64,000 bases of DNA from Ctenosaura bakeri (lineage: Eukaryota > Chordata > Lepidosauria > Squamata > Iguanidae). This document shows positions 24,701-36,700 of this stretch, in pieces. The position numbers were made by a program, and so were the translations under genes. Where the stretch lies: contig CAOLHI010000652.1 of the NCBI GenBank assembly GCA_948474755.1, forward strand, positions 186,001 to 250,000, given 5' to 3'. The notes beneath the pieces are model-generated. The model did no database searches. It was not told where the DNA came from and saw nothing but the letters and a program-made list of their open reading frames with translations. How positions within the stretch are numbered: position 1 is the first letter of the stretch; each line of letters starts with the position of its first letter.

Positions 24701-27700
24701 ACAGGGGGCAGGAGGACGCGAGCGCATGGCTCGCGCTTGCGCACCACCACCGAGGAGGGCATGGAGCCTAAGACCATCGGAAATACGTATTTTCTGATGG
24801 TCTTAGGCGACCCCTGTGAAAGGGCCATTCGATTCCCAAAGGGGTCGCGACCCACTTGTTGAGAACCACTGGCCCGGCAGCACCCAGTGACCAAATGGTT
24901 CTGCTGCATCCGCTTAGCTAAGCAGAGTTGCCGCATCTTGTCTCTTGCTGCCGAACAAGACAAGTCCCTGCCTCCGAAGCCTCTCATGTGTGGAAAGCAG
25001 GGAAAAATGTCGAAGGTGCCTCCAACGATGCAATGACCCAGTATCTCCGCACAGTCCCAGCTGCTAGGATGAGTCCCCCTCCAGGCACAGCCAGGACCCC
25101 CGCTGTGCCTCACTTTCCCAACTCTCAAACCAGGGCAATCATCAAAGGGATTCTTATAATTAAAAAAGATCACCTTCCCTGCCGCTCAGCAGCCGTGCCT
25201 CTCAAATGCTGAGAGGTAAGCATCTTGCTTGATAATGGATTCTCCGCTCCCCGCCACCCCCATCTTAAAATCCAGCCCAGGCCTTGAGACATTTGTGTGA
25301 GCTCTGCCTGCCCACCCCAGGATTAAATCCATAAAGCCGGCTGGGCAGTGCTCCCCCTTGCCTTTTTTTCAAAAAATTCAGCTTTAATTGGTCAAACCAT
25401 TTGCACTTCAAAAAGCTCTTCAGAGATGAGATCGAGACCCCGGTCTCAGAAGCCAGAAACCTGGAGGGCATCTTCTTAAAGCATAGGTGGGCATGCTGGA
25501 GCTGGTGGGCTGATGGAAAAGCCCATTTTTGTGACCCCCCACCCACCTTTGGAAATAAATTGGGATGGTTGTCAGGCAATTTTTGCCTCCAAACCACACA
25601 GAAACACATGAATGTATGCAAAATGTACATATGCAAAAACATCTTTACCGTGCCAGCACCCCAAACCTCTGTACTCCTGACATATATCCCCATTTCCATC
25701 TGCAGGCCCTCTCCAAATAGCAATGGGAAGTGATCACATCCTGTCACCATTGTGAAAATAGAGACATTTGGGCTCAGTAGGGGAAGAATTGGTTCCTAGC
25801 TGTCATAACATTGTTCAGCCCCATCTAAAACAGGTGCTTTTTTACCACTCCAGCAATGAAAACACACCCTAGCCGAGACTCTGGAAGGAGTTTCATCCCT
25901 CCAGGAACAAACTGAAGGAATGCCCCCCTTTCAGAGAAAAAAACGGGAGGAGATTCACAAGGACACGTGGCTGGATAGCAGTACGTGTGAAAGGGATCTA
26001 GGAGTCTTCATAGACCACAAGCTGAACATGAGTCAGCAGTGTGATGCGGCAGCCACGAAAGCCAATGCAATTCTCGGCTGCATCAATAGGAGTCTGGTGT
26101 CTAGATCGAGGGAGGTACTGGTACCACTCTACTCTGCTTTGGTTAGACCCCATCTTGAATACTGTGTCCAGTTCTGGGCACCCCAATTCAAGAGGGATAT
26201 TGACAAGCTGGAGCAAGTCCAGAGGAGGGCGACTAAAATGGTGAGAGGCCTGGAAGCCATGAAGCCCTATGAGGATAGACTTAGAGAGCTGGGTATGTTT
26301 AGTCTACAGAAGAGAAGGTTAAGAGGGGACATGAGAGCCATGTTTAAATATTTGAAGGGATGCCACGTAGAGGAGGGAGAGGGCTTGTTTTCTGCTGCTC
26401 CAGAGACCAGGACAAGGAGAAATGGATTCAAGCTGCAGGAAAGGAGATTCCACCTCAACCCCAGGAAGAACTTCCTGGCGGTCAGGGCTGTCCGGCCGTG
26501 GAATCTGCTGCTGCCTCCATGGAGTGGGGTGGAGTCTCCTCCTTCTTTGGAGGTTTTTAAGCAGAGGCTGGATGGCCATCTGTCAGGAGTGCTTTGAGGG
26601 TGTTCCTGCATGGCTGAAGGGGGTTGGACTGGATGGCCCCTGTGGTCTCTTCCAACTCTACATTTCTATCATTCTATGATTCTATGTTTTCCTAAACCCT
26701 GTTGGGTTTCTTTTCTTCTCCTCGCTGTGGCTTTGCCCTCCTGCTTGCCGCCCCTGCTTTCTTTTCTCCTCTCAGGCTACAACCTTCCACACACTGGGGG
26801 GACAAAACCCTCTGCTAGGGGGAATGCTCCAACAGGAGTGTTTCCTACTGTTGCAGAAATTCTGAGGCAGGGAGACCAAAGAGTAAAGGAAAGAGAGTTT
26901 ATTACGGCCGGGCTTGCTTAGCTGGAATCGCTTCCAAAGCCAAGAGCCCAGAAACCAGTTTGCAAGACCTTTTTATAGGATCATAGTACAAAGACATTTC
27001 TTCTTGCCCACCCCTCTGAGGTTTTGCAATGAGTGCAATATTCTCTGACACCCTTACTTCTCAGATATTTACATTCCAGACAACATGTTAGAGAACATTT
27101 CAGTGCACAGTGACCGTACTCTGCGTCCATAAACAAGAACTCACCACTATCTTTGCATGTGGAAATCCCTTGACTTGTGACGCACTTTCAGATGATTTCT
27201 CATATTTACTGCTATAATTATGAGCATATCAAGGCAAGCTCGACTGACCCTCTCCAGAGGCTACTTCATTGATTTGGTACACTTTCAGGAGAATCTTCTC
27301 CAAACCTTCTATAAACTTAACCATATTTTATAACTATATAAGGGGTCTCTGCTTCACTACTGGGATGGAAAATGATTCCCAAAAGAGTTTAATTGCTTTG
27401 TTTTAGTGGGATGCTTCCATCTTCTAACTCCCTGACCATCTTATTTTGTGCATGAAGTTGCACAGTAAACCACTCAGGGAGGCTTGTTATTCAGGAAGTC
27501 TATACGTTTAACACAAACAGAATACAAAGCAAGTATAAGGCTCATTTGAACGACTACATACAAGGCACAGAAGCCATTTTGAGTTGGTACACAATCTGCA
27601 GTACTTTGTTGCATTCAGATACACATGTTCTCTTTCTCTCTGTGTGTCTGTTTGTGTGTTTGCATTTTTCAAAGGCTCACTTAGTGACCTCTCCACATGT

Positions 27701-30700
27701 AACATATAATGCAGGTTGAGGGAATATCCCTTTTTTGGACAACAATTTCTCAACAGATTCTGGGAACTGCAGTCTAGAAATAAGTTTCCTGAACTCTCGT
27801 GTATCAGATCACAGCTGAACACGGGCTGGAGCAGGGCTACTCAAAGCGGTGGTCCGTGGGCCAGTGCTGATCTGCAAGCCACTGACCACCAGTTCACAGC
27901 AAGTTTCCAGGCTACATATTCTAAGTTTACGAATGCGTGTTTTATATATATATATATGGGCGTGTATGTACATGTTTTTCACACTAACACACACACACCG
28001 TTAATAACAGAACCAAAAAAAATAACATTATATAACACACACACACATATATAAAACACACACACACACACTCACACTATTTAAAAAATGAAGTGACTGT
28101 ACTTCTCCAGTTTATCCTGGATTGCAATATATATATCTTGAAATAATTAACAAATAGAAGTAAAAAACAACATGAGCAAAATGTTTTTCTCTCTTATCTC
28201 TCTCTCTCTTATTCTCTCTCACTCACACACATATATATATTTATACTGCATACTGATCGAGACTAATACAGCTATGTCTCTGAATACACACACAAACAGG
28301 TGGGAGACCGCCAAGGAATACCTGGGGCTGCAGGCTGTAATTTCAGAGGGAGGAACTGGCAAAACCACATCCAAGTGTTCCTTCTCTAAGAAAATCCTGT
28401 GAAATTCATGGGGTTGTTGTAAGGGGATAGGTGAGTTGAAGGCACATACACATACAATATAGCAGAGGGCCTAAATATGCTAAAGCACAGATCTCATCTG
28501 TTCAAAGAAGCTAAGCAGAATCAGCCCTAGCTATTTCTTGGAGGGGAGACCACCAATGAATAGAATCATAGAGTTGGAAGAGACCCCATGGGCCATCCAG
28601 TCCAACCCCTGCTATGCTGGAATATATAATGAAAGCACTCCCGACAGATGGCCATCCAGCCTCTGCTTAAAAACCTCCAAAGGAGGAGGAGACTCCACCA
28701 CACTCCATGGACGCAGCAGCAGATTCCACTGCCGGAGAGCCCTGACTGTCAGGAAGCTCTTCCTGAACTTCAGGTGGAATCTCCTTTCCTGCAGCTTGAA
28801 TCCATTGCTCCTTGTCCTGGTCTCTGGAGCAGCAGAAAACAAACCCACTCCCTCCTCGACATGACATCCTTTTAAATATTGAAATATGGCTACCATGTCC
28901 CCTTCTCTTAACCTTCTCTTCTGCAGCCTAAGCATCCCCAGCTCCCTAAGTCGTTCCTCATAGGGCTTTGTGGCTTCCAGACCCAGTGCTGTAGGCTGTA
29001 TTTTCAGAGGAAGGAACTGGCAAAACCCCTCTGAGTATTCCTTGCCTAAGAAAACCCTCTAAAATTCACAAGGTTGCCAAAAGTTGACAGGCAACTTGAA
29101 GATACATATATATATATATATATACACATACACACACACATGCATGTGTGTGCGTAGATATATATGCATTCCATCACCTGAAGGAATCTGGCCATGCGAC
29201 CCTGGGGTGTTGGCAGCTCCCGTGAGAAAGAGCTGTGCATACAGGGAACAGGGTTTCCTCCCAAAAGGCAGCTCAGGCCCCGTATGCTACAGCCAGAGGG
29301 CTAGCCCCTCAACTCAACTAAGACAAGAGCCTAGACAGGGAAACTGAGGCTGGTTCTAGGACTGAGCTCCACTTCTCCTCACTGGCTGTGGGGTGCAGAA
29401 CTGTCCTGCACTGGATTCCAGCTGGGCTTACCTTGAAGGCTCTGAGTACGGCCAGTGGGTCATCGTTAGTCAGGCGGTTAACGAGAGGAGGCCATATCCG
29501 ATGAGCCAGAGGAAGGAGGACGTTTTCATGAGTGCCAAGCACCATTACGCATAATTCCAGGACATCCAGGACCTGTCAAGGGAAGGAGGAAAACACAAAG
29601 GAATTAAGAGGGGCCTTTTTGTTTGGACAGATGCTGGATGGCCATCTGTCAGGAGAGCTTTGATTGTGTCTTCCTGCTTGGCAGAATGGGGTCAGAGTGG
29701 ACGGCCCTTGGGGGTCTCTTCCAACTCCATGATTCTATGAGTACCTTCAGTCGCACGCGAAGACTCTTGCCAGAGAGTAAGTGGATGCATCTCTCCATCA
29801 CGTCTTTGGACATCTGGGCATAAGGTGGCAACTGGCTCTTCTCCTCATAGGGCTGCTCGCCGGCCTCCGACTCAACAAGTGGCGGCTGCTCTTCTGCGGA
29901 ATTAAAAAGGCAGAGGACTGACCACTGGCGGCACCAGCTACCATGAGGCTGCACGTACATCCATGCGCTGATTTGCCCACCTCTGTCATGCACAGGATAA
30001 CCAGCTCAATAGCCCTCTGTTCCCCTCTCACATTCTCCCCCGGGAGCTGCAGAGAAGTTTTCTGCCTACCCATGGGTAGGTGAAGACCCTTTTTATTCTA
30101 ACCACCTTTGGGGAACTAACTGTTCTACGAGAAAAGGGCTTCTCTCACTGTACTGCACTACATTTCCTTCTTGGCTTTTAAACCTATGTTTGAAATCATT
30201 TTAATCCTACAAGATACTTTAATACCACTTCAGTCTTAATTTTTTGTACATTTTCAGCTACTTGTGGTTTAACCCTGTGTTTCTTTTTTTCAGTCTTGTA
30301 AGTACTCTTGAGTCCCAGCTTTGGAGAAAAGGTGGAGAACAAATAAAATTGATTAATAATGATTTATTTATAAATAAACAAAAATGATAAAGCAACTGAA
30401 TGAATGAGTAAATACATGCACACTCACAAGCGATGGGGAAGGGTGTGGCCCCTCAAGCATGGGGGTCAAATCTGTCCTTCCAGGGGTCCTAATTGGACCC
30501 TCTGGAAGGCCCCAGAGAGCTAAAGGCTTGTCTTCCTGATACAAACATCTCCGGGATTCTCAGCTTTTTAAAGGTTTTTTTTAAACCTCTCCCCACTTCT
30601 AAAAATTAGGGTTGCCATATGAAATACAGAACAAGGCTTCTATTCCTTTAATAGATGTCCTGTAAAAGCAACACCTACTGAAATCCCTACAGCTAAGCAA

Positions 30701-33700
30701 CTATTAAAGCTACAGGAGCCCTGTCTTGTTTCTTATTGGGCAAACCTGATAAAAGTCCAAATGCCCTGTAAGGCCCTGCTTTGGGGGTCCCTGATATTAG
30801 TATGGTTTGGATGGGCACCATACCTAATTGGCATCATATGTAATTGGCAACACACTTTAATTGGCACTAATATCAAATCCAAGCCTGAGAGGCAACAGAG
30901 AGGTCAAACCGAGCAAGGGAAAGAATTTGACTGTAAATAGGTCAACTCCAAACTTCCTCCAGGTAAGACTGGGTCATTCGTCAGGCAAATACACACCATT
31001 CCTGTGGATAATAGGCTCAAAGAGAAGCTGGACTTTTCCAGGGAACCCAACTGTGAGGAGCCCACCAGGACACTGATTGACAGATACCCATCCCTTGTCC
31101 ACCTGGATTCCTTCCTCTGTCCTCACAGCACCCACAATAGGCAGCTATTACAACACCCATCATGTCTTTGTCAATCAAGCACTAAGCCCATCAACAGGGG
31201 AAAGACCCATTGTCCACAACAGGTTCCCTATGCCTTGCATCTGGAAGCTTCACTGACACAGGCTATTTTCAGGGTACAAATACCCCTGATTTCAGGATGC
31301 CCAGGGCAGTCTCTCGAAGGTCTACCCATCACTCTGTCCATTGGCTCCTGAATGAGAACTGCCCTTAGGTCCTACCCAAGTCAAAAGACATTTCTGCTCT
31401 TCACTGCTCTTCTGGACCGGTAATTATAAATCCTCCCAAATCCCTCATCCTCCCTATAATTTTTCCTCCCTTTCTCTTTCAGCTAGCTCTTGTGTGAATG
31501 CTTGACTGTACGTATCATGTGCATGCATGAGTGAATTCCCCCAATAAAAACACATTTTTAGCTTACTTTTTAATCTTTAGCTGCCTTTTGCTTGGTCTGA
31601 CCCCATAAAAATTGAATTAAAGGTCTCGCTGGGTTTCCCTGCCCCTCGTTCTGACAAAGTTAGTGCTCTGCTATTCCCCCAACCTTTGCATTCTTGGAGC
31701 GAATCAAGGTGTCCCCCAGGGGACCCCCAGAGGTCAGGGTAACAGCCCTTCTTAAGGCTGAGCTGCACCAAAAGAGCTTCTCTATCATTAGCACAGAGGA
31801 TGTACGGCCTTCTGCCCAACCAGAGACCTGAAAGCTTTGTGGCTGCACTCACTTTGCTCCTCGTCTTCTGAATCAGAGAGGTCACCCTCTGCAATCCGCT
31901 TCTGCTTGATGTACTCCTGGAAAAAATCTTCCATTTCCTTAGCTGTCGGGGGCTGCAGGGCAGGCAAGTTCTTGTTGGGCTGGGCTGCCCCCAACAAAGA
32001 TCCACCTTCTTGCTCCCAATCCTTCCTTGCTGGATGCTCTGCCTTGGACCAAGAAACTGTCAAAAAAGAGGAAGAAAAAAACTGTGGTCTCAAACATGGC
32101 CAATACCGAACACAGAACAGGCAAGCATAGATTCAGTTGGTTCCCGTTTGAAGAAGAGAAGAGGAAAGGAATAGTTCCACTGTATTCCGCTTTGCCCAGA
32201 CTCTACCTGGAATCCTGTGTCCAGTTCTGGACACCAACATTTACGAACGATATGGACAAGCTGGAGCATCTCCAGAGGAGGGAACCTAAAATTGTAGAAG
32301 ACCTGGAAACCATGAAGTCCTCTGAGGAGCAGTTTAGAGAGTTGAGTAGGTTTAGTCTGGAGAAGGGAAGATTAAGAGGGGACATGATGGCTATGTTTAA
32401 ATATTTGAAAGGATGTCATACGGAGGAGGGAACAAGCTTGTTTTCTGCTGCTGCTCCAGAGACTAGGATGCTATGAAGCAATGGATTCAGACTAGAGGAA
32501 AAAAGATTCCACCTAAATGTCAATAACTTCCTGATGGTAAAAGCAGTTGGACAGCAGAATACACTGTTGCCTGGGTGTGTGGTGGAGTCTTTTTAAAGAC
32601 AGCCTGGATGGGTGTCTCTTGGGAGTGCTTTGATTGTGGCTTCCTGCGTGGCAGAAAGGTTGGGCTGGATGGCCCTGGCAGCCTCTTCTACCTCTAGGAT
32701 TCTAAGGGTGCCTCTTAGTCTGATGTCCCTCCTCTGAGCACTCCACCTTGGCCAACTCTACTTGGAGTCTAAATTCTTGACAGAATCTTGTCTCTATGAT
32801 TCTAAGATCAGAGAATCATAGAATCCTAGAGTTGGAAGAGACCCCTGGGGCCATCCAGTCCAACCCCCTGCTATGTAGGAACACCCATCAAAGCATTCCC
32901 AACAGATGGCCATCCAGCCTCTCCTTAAAAGCCTCCAAAGAAGAAGACTCTACCACACTCCGAGGCAGCCGATTCCACTGCCGGACAACTCTGACCGTCA
33001 GGAAGTTCTTCCTGAGGTTCAAGTGGAATTTCCTTTCCTGCAGCTTGAATCCATTGCTCCTTGTCCTAGTCTCAAGATCTTAAACTAACTACACTGCTAG
33101 AAACAGACAGGCTGAGATCCCATACCAAAGCGTGCAGAGCACAACACAATCCACACACAGTTCTGTGCCTCTCCCTGCCCCTCTCCTAAGCAGCTGTTAG
33201 GGATGGGGGGTGCTGTCATAGCCAAATAATGATGGGGGGTGCAAAGGAGGTAACCAGGCAATGCCCATGCCAGCTGCAGTTCTCAACTGGGGGAAGAGAA
33301 CTGAAGTTACCTCTCTGGATTGACAGCCACTTGTACACATATTTCACTAACAACCATTATTTGGGGCAACCAATTCCCTTTTAAAGTCTGCCCTGGGAAA
33401 AAGAGGACTCAAGCGCACTGGGCTGAAGAGGTGCATTGTGGCAAGATATAAATTGCCCTGGTTTCTCTCTGTAACTGTGAAAAGTGAGGCTGCAGTCTTA
33501 CTAGACAGGAAGCCTCCCTCATCCAATCAGCTCCATTTAAAAGAAGAAAAGCCTGGCACTAGAAAGCAGACTGCTAAATGTCATTGGTGAAATTCAATCC
33601 AAGGCAAGCACTGCTGTTGTTATGTGCTGGAAAGTCAACCTCGACTTACGGCAACACTCTGAATGTGGAACCTCCAAGATCCTGGGTCATCTACTGACCT

Positions 33701-36700
33701 GCTCAGGTCTTGTAAACTCAGATCAGTCATTGTTTTCACAATATAATCACTCTTCCTGAGGGATCATTCTCTAGTAGGGTTGCAAATGCTTGAAACCCAC
33801 ACAGCGAAAGTGTTCCCAGTGAAGAAGGTGGGAGGATGGAAAGCGATTACAACCCAGATCCATGATCCTATTCCTAATCCTTGCTTACAAGGACAACCCT
33901 TCTGGGTCAGAGCAAAAGATGACCTAGTTTAGCATCCTGCTTCCCAGAGGACCAACCAGCGAGAAACCCACCAGCAGGACTTGAGTGCAACTGCTGCCTC
34001 CACGTTGCGCTCCCCAGCAACTGATGTACAGAATTGTACACTGTCCCAGATACTGATGCTGCTACTTAGCCACAGTGCTGGAGAGCCTTTGATAGTTCCA
34101 CCCCCCAAGAACTGATCCAGTCTCATTTCAAAGTCATTCAGGTTGGCATTCATTAACCCGTCTTCCAGCCATCAAGCCATGTGCAATTCTGGCAGCAATG
34201 TCCCTGTAAGAGCAAAAACAGAGTTCCTGCATGGCAGGATGGAGTTGGATTGTGGTCTCTCCCAACTCCGTGACTCTAGGGAGGCATCATGGCACACACT
34301 GTCTCAAGACAGGAAATGCATCTAGACAGACGTCTTTCTTTTGCACAGATATTGTGTTGGCCAAAGGTGGGTGACTGCTAAGGAGCCCTTAGGGACCCCG
34401 GGGTGTTACCTCCCCCATCCATTCACTTTAATTTTTTGCTCTCTCCCCATGCATCGCAGGGAATACAGGAGGCATATTTGTTACCTTCTTGACACTCTAT
34501 GGACCACTGTAGGTCTGAAGCGGCCTTTTTTCCAGAGGAAAAAGTAGATCTACTACATTACCTGCTGAAAAAACGTTTTTTGGGTGGTCTAAAACAGCTT
34601 GGGGGTGTGAAGAGGGGGATGAAGGCAGGCCATCACAGCTCAGGGAATGCTGTGAAGGGAAATCAGGAAGGAAATGTTACAAAACTGAGGCTTGTCTCTA
34701 TCAGAAGGCAGAGAGGGAAAAGCTGACACAGAGAGAGGGAACAGATTTCAAGAGATAGGAACAGACAGGTCAGAGACAGAGAGTCAGACAGACAGAAGGG
34801 CTGACTATGGTTTTGGAGAGCTGTGAATGATCTAGTAGCTCAAGGGTTACTCTACTTCTTGTGCCTTATTAAATAACCCACTTGTTTGTCTTTTACAGCT
34901 GTTTCTGTCTGTAATGAGTTTGATAGAAGGCCTGGTCACACTTACCACAGCAAACGCAGCAAAACAACACAGCCACTGGTCCACTATCGGGGAGGGATCT
35001 CCTTGAGGTCCAAGTACCCAATGCAATATGGGATTAAGGGGGGAAAGGGGCAAGGTGAGTGATGGACACCCAGGATTGGAGTGGCAGGGGGATCCATCAC
35101 AGGGGGGAATGCAGCAAAGTTGCTCCCTCTTTTTTCCAAGAGGGGTTCAGGGACGCTGGGAGGGGGATAACAAAATCCCCAGAGGGCCACAAATTAGCCT
35201 CAGGGGCCGCAAGCTAGCCACAGCCCAGACTTTCCCTTCTCTGGCTGCAAGAGCTCCTGCTCTTACCTACCTAGCATCCTCATCAGTGTGTGCATGAGCC
35301 CAAGGAAAGATGAGACTCGGTCACTGTGGCATTGGTCCAATCTGGTCAGAACATCCTGGACCACATCCTCCACCAAAGGCAGCACGTTGACGTCTGAGTA
35401 CTGGAGCATGGCCTCCAAGACTCGCGTGGCATGGGCCTCGTGTGCCACATGGCGCAGGTGCAGGGAGATTCCATTCACCAGGTAGTCCGCGTTCTGGTTG
35501 ATGAGCTCAGGTATGGAGCTGTAACCGCAGGCATGACAGATCTCGACCATGGTCCCCGTTGCTGTCTGGCTAATGAGCAGTGTGGGGTTTCCGGCCTTTT
35601 CCAAAACCGGGTACAAGGCGGAGAGCAACAGCAAGTGGAAGTTGCTCTGGAGCGCCTGGGCAAAGCGGCTGATCCCTTCTAGCTGGATGCAGATTTGCCA
35701 AATGTTGCTGTTCATGGAGTGGACGGTGGGCTTCGAGTCCAACAGAGGAAGAGGATGGCTATGTGCTTCAGATGCAACAGCCAGAAGCCCAGAATATTTC
35801 ATAGCCGGTTCAGCAGCAGCCTCTTCAGCCTCCAGGCTGGTGATCAAATGCCAGTTTGTTTCATCCACGTACTCTTCCAGAACAGATATTATGACCCCTT
35901 TGAGATCCTCACTGCTCAGCATCGCTTCCCGTTCATGGAGGGCATCCACCTCTAGCCCTGCAGCTCCAGCAATCAGTTCATTGACAACCATGGCAGCCTG
36001 CTTTCGGTACAAAGCTGATTGTCCATAGAGCTCCATGAAGTGGTCCACAAGCAAATAGATGTTCCCACAGTAGCCGAGAGCCCGGCAGATCTGCTGAAGG
36101 AGGGGGAGAATCCTCTCATCTGTGAAAAACCGGAAGTACTTCCTCTGGATGCCCTCCTTGGCCAGGTCCTCCAGCCCTCCGGGCCCCCACCGCTTCTCCT
36201 CCACAATCTTCACGTCTTTCACATCCAGCTCCAGGACTTGCACCAGGGCTTTGGAGAGGCGCTGGAGATGGGAGGCGGAGTTGAGGACAACACTCACCTT
36301 GGGTCCCAACAGCTTCAGGTAGCCAAGCAGCAAGTTCAGGGTCGAAATCTTGCCCTGATCATCCTGCGAGTTCATTAAGCGGGGAAGCGCTGTAGCCAGG
36401 GAGTGAAGATCTTCCGAGAGGACGTCAGTGAGAAGCCTGTTCTCTGCCACCATGCCCTGAGCTGCAATGCTCTTCAGGACCTCATTGCTCTGAGCCTGGA
36501 TCTCAGGCCTCTCATCGTTCACCAGGCTCACTAAGGCTTTCAGAAGTTCACCAACGGATTCCGCCAAAGACCGGCTGCACGTCCACATCAGGAGACGGGC
36601 TGTTTCAACCAGCTCCTGCCTCGCCTTCCAGTGTGGGTGGACAGAGACAGAGGCAACCACCTTCTTAATAAGGATAGAGAGTTTGGCTGCAGTACTTCTG

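Noticed and set aside
24286..25173. 295-residue minus-strand open frame
   Set aside because: It lies mostly in the GC-rich core of a hAT element, where stops are rare by composition; no domain or splice support. The frames at 2835-3577 and 45442-46278 are the same case.
28492..28558. 5S rRNA gene
   Set aside because: Several mismatches in the 5S part and continuation into a SINE body; the other three copies show the same layout.
31004..31351. 115-residue plus-strand frame
   Set aside because: No recognised domain, no convincing splice sites, low-complexity composition; treated as chance.
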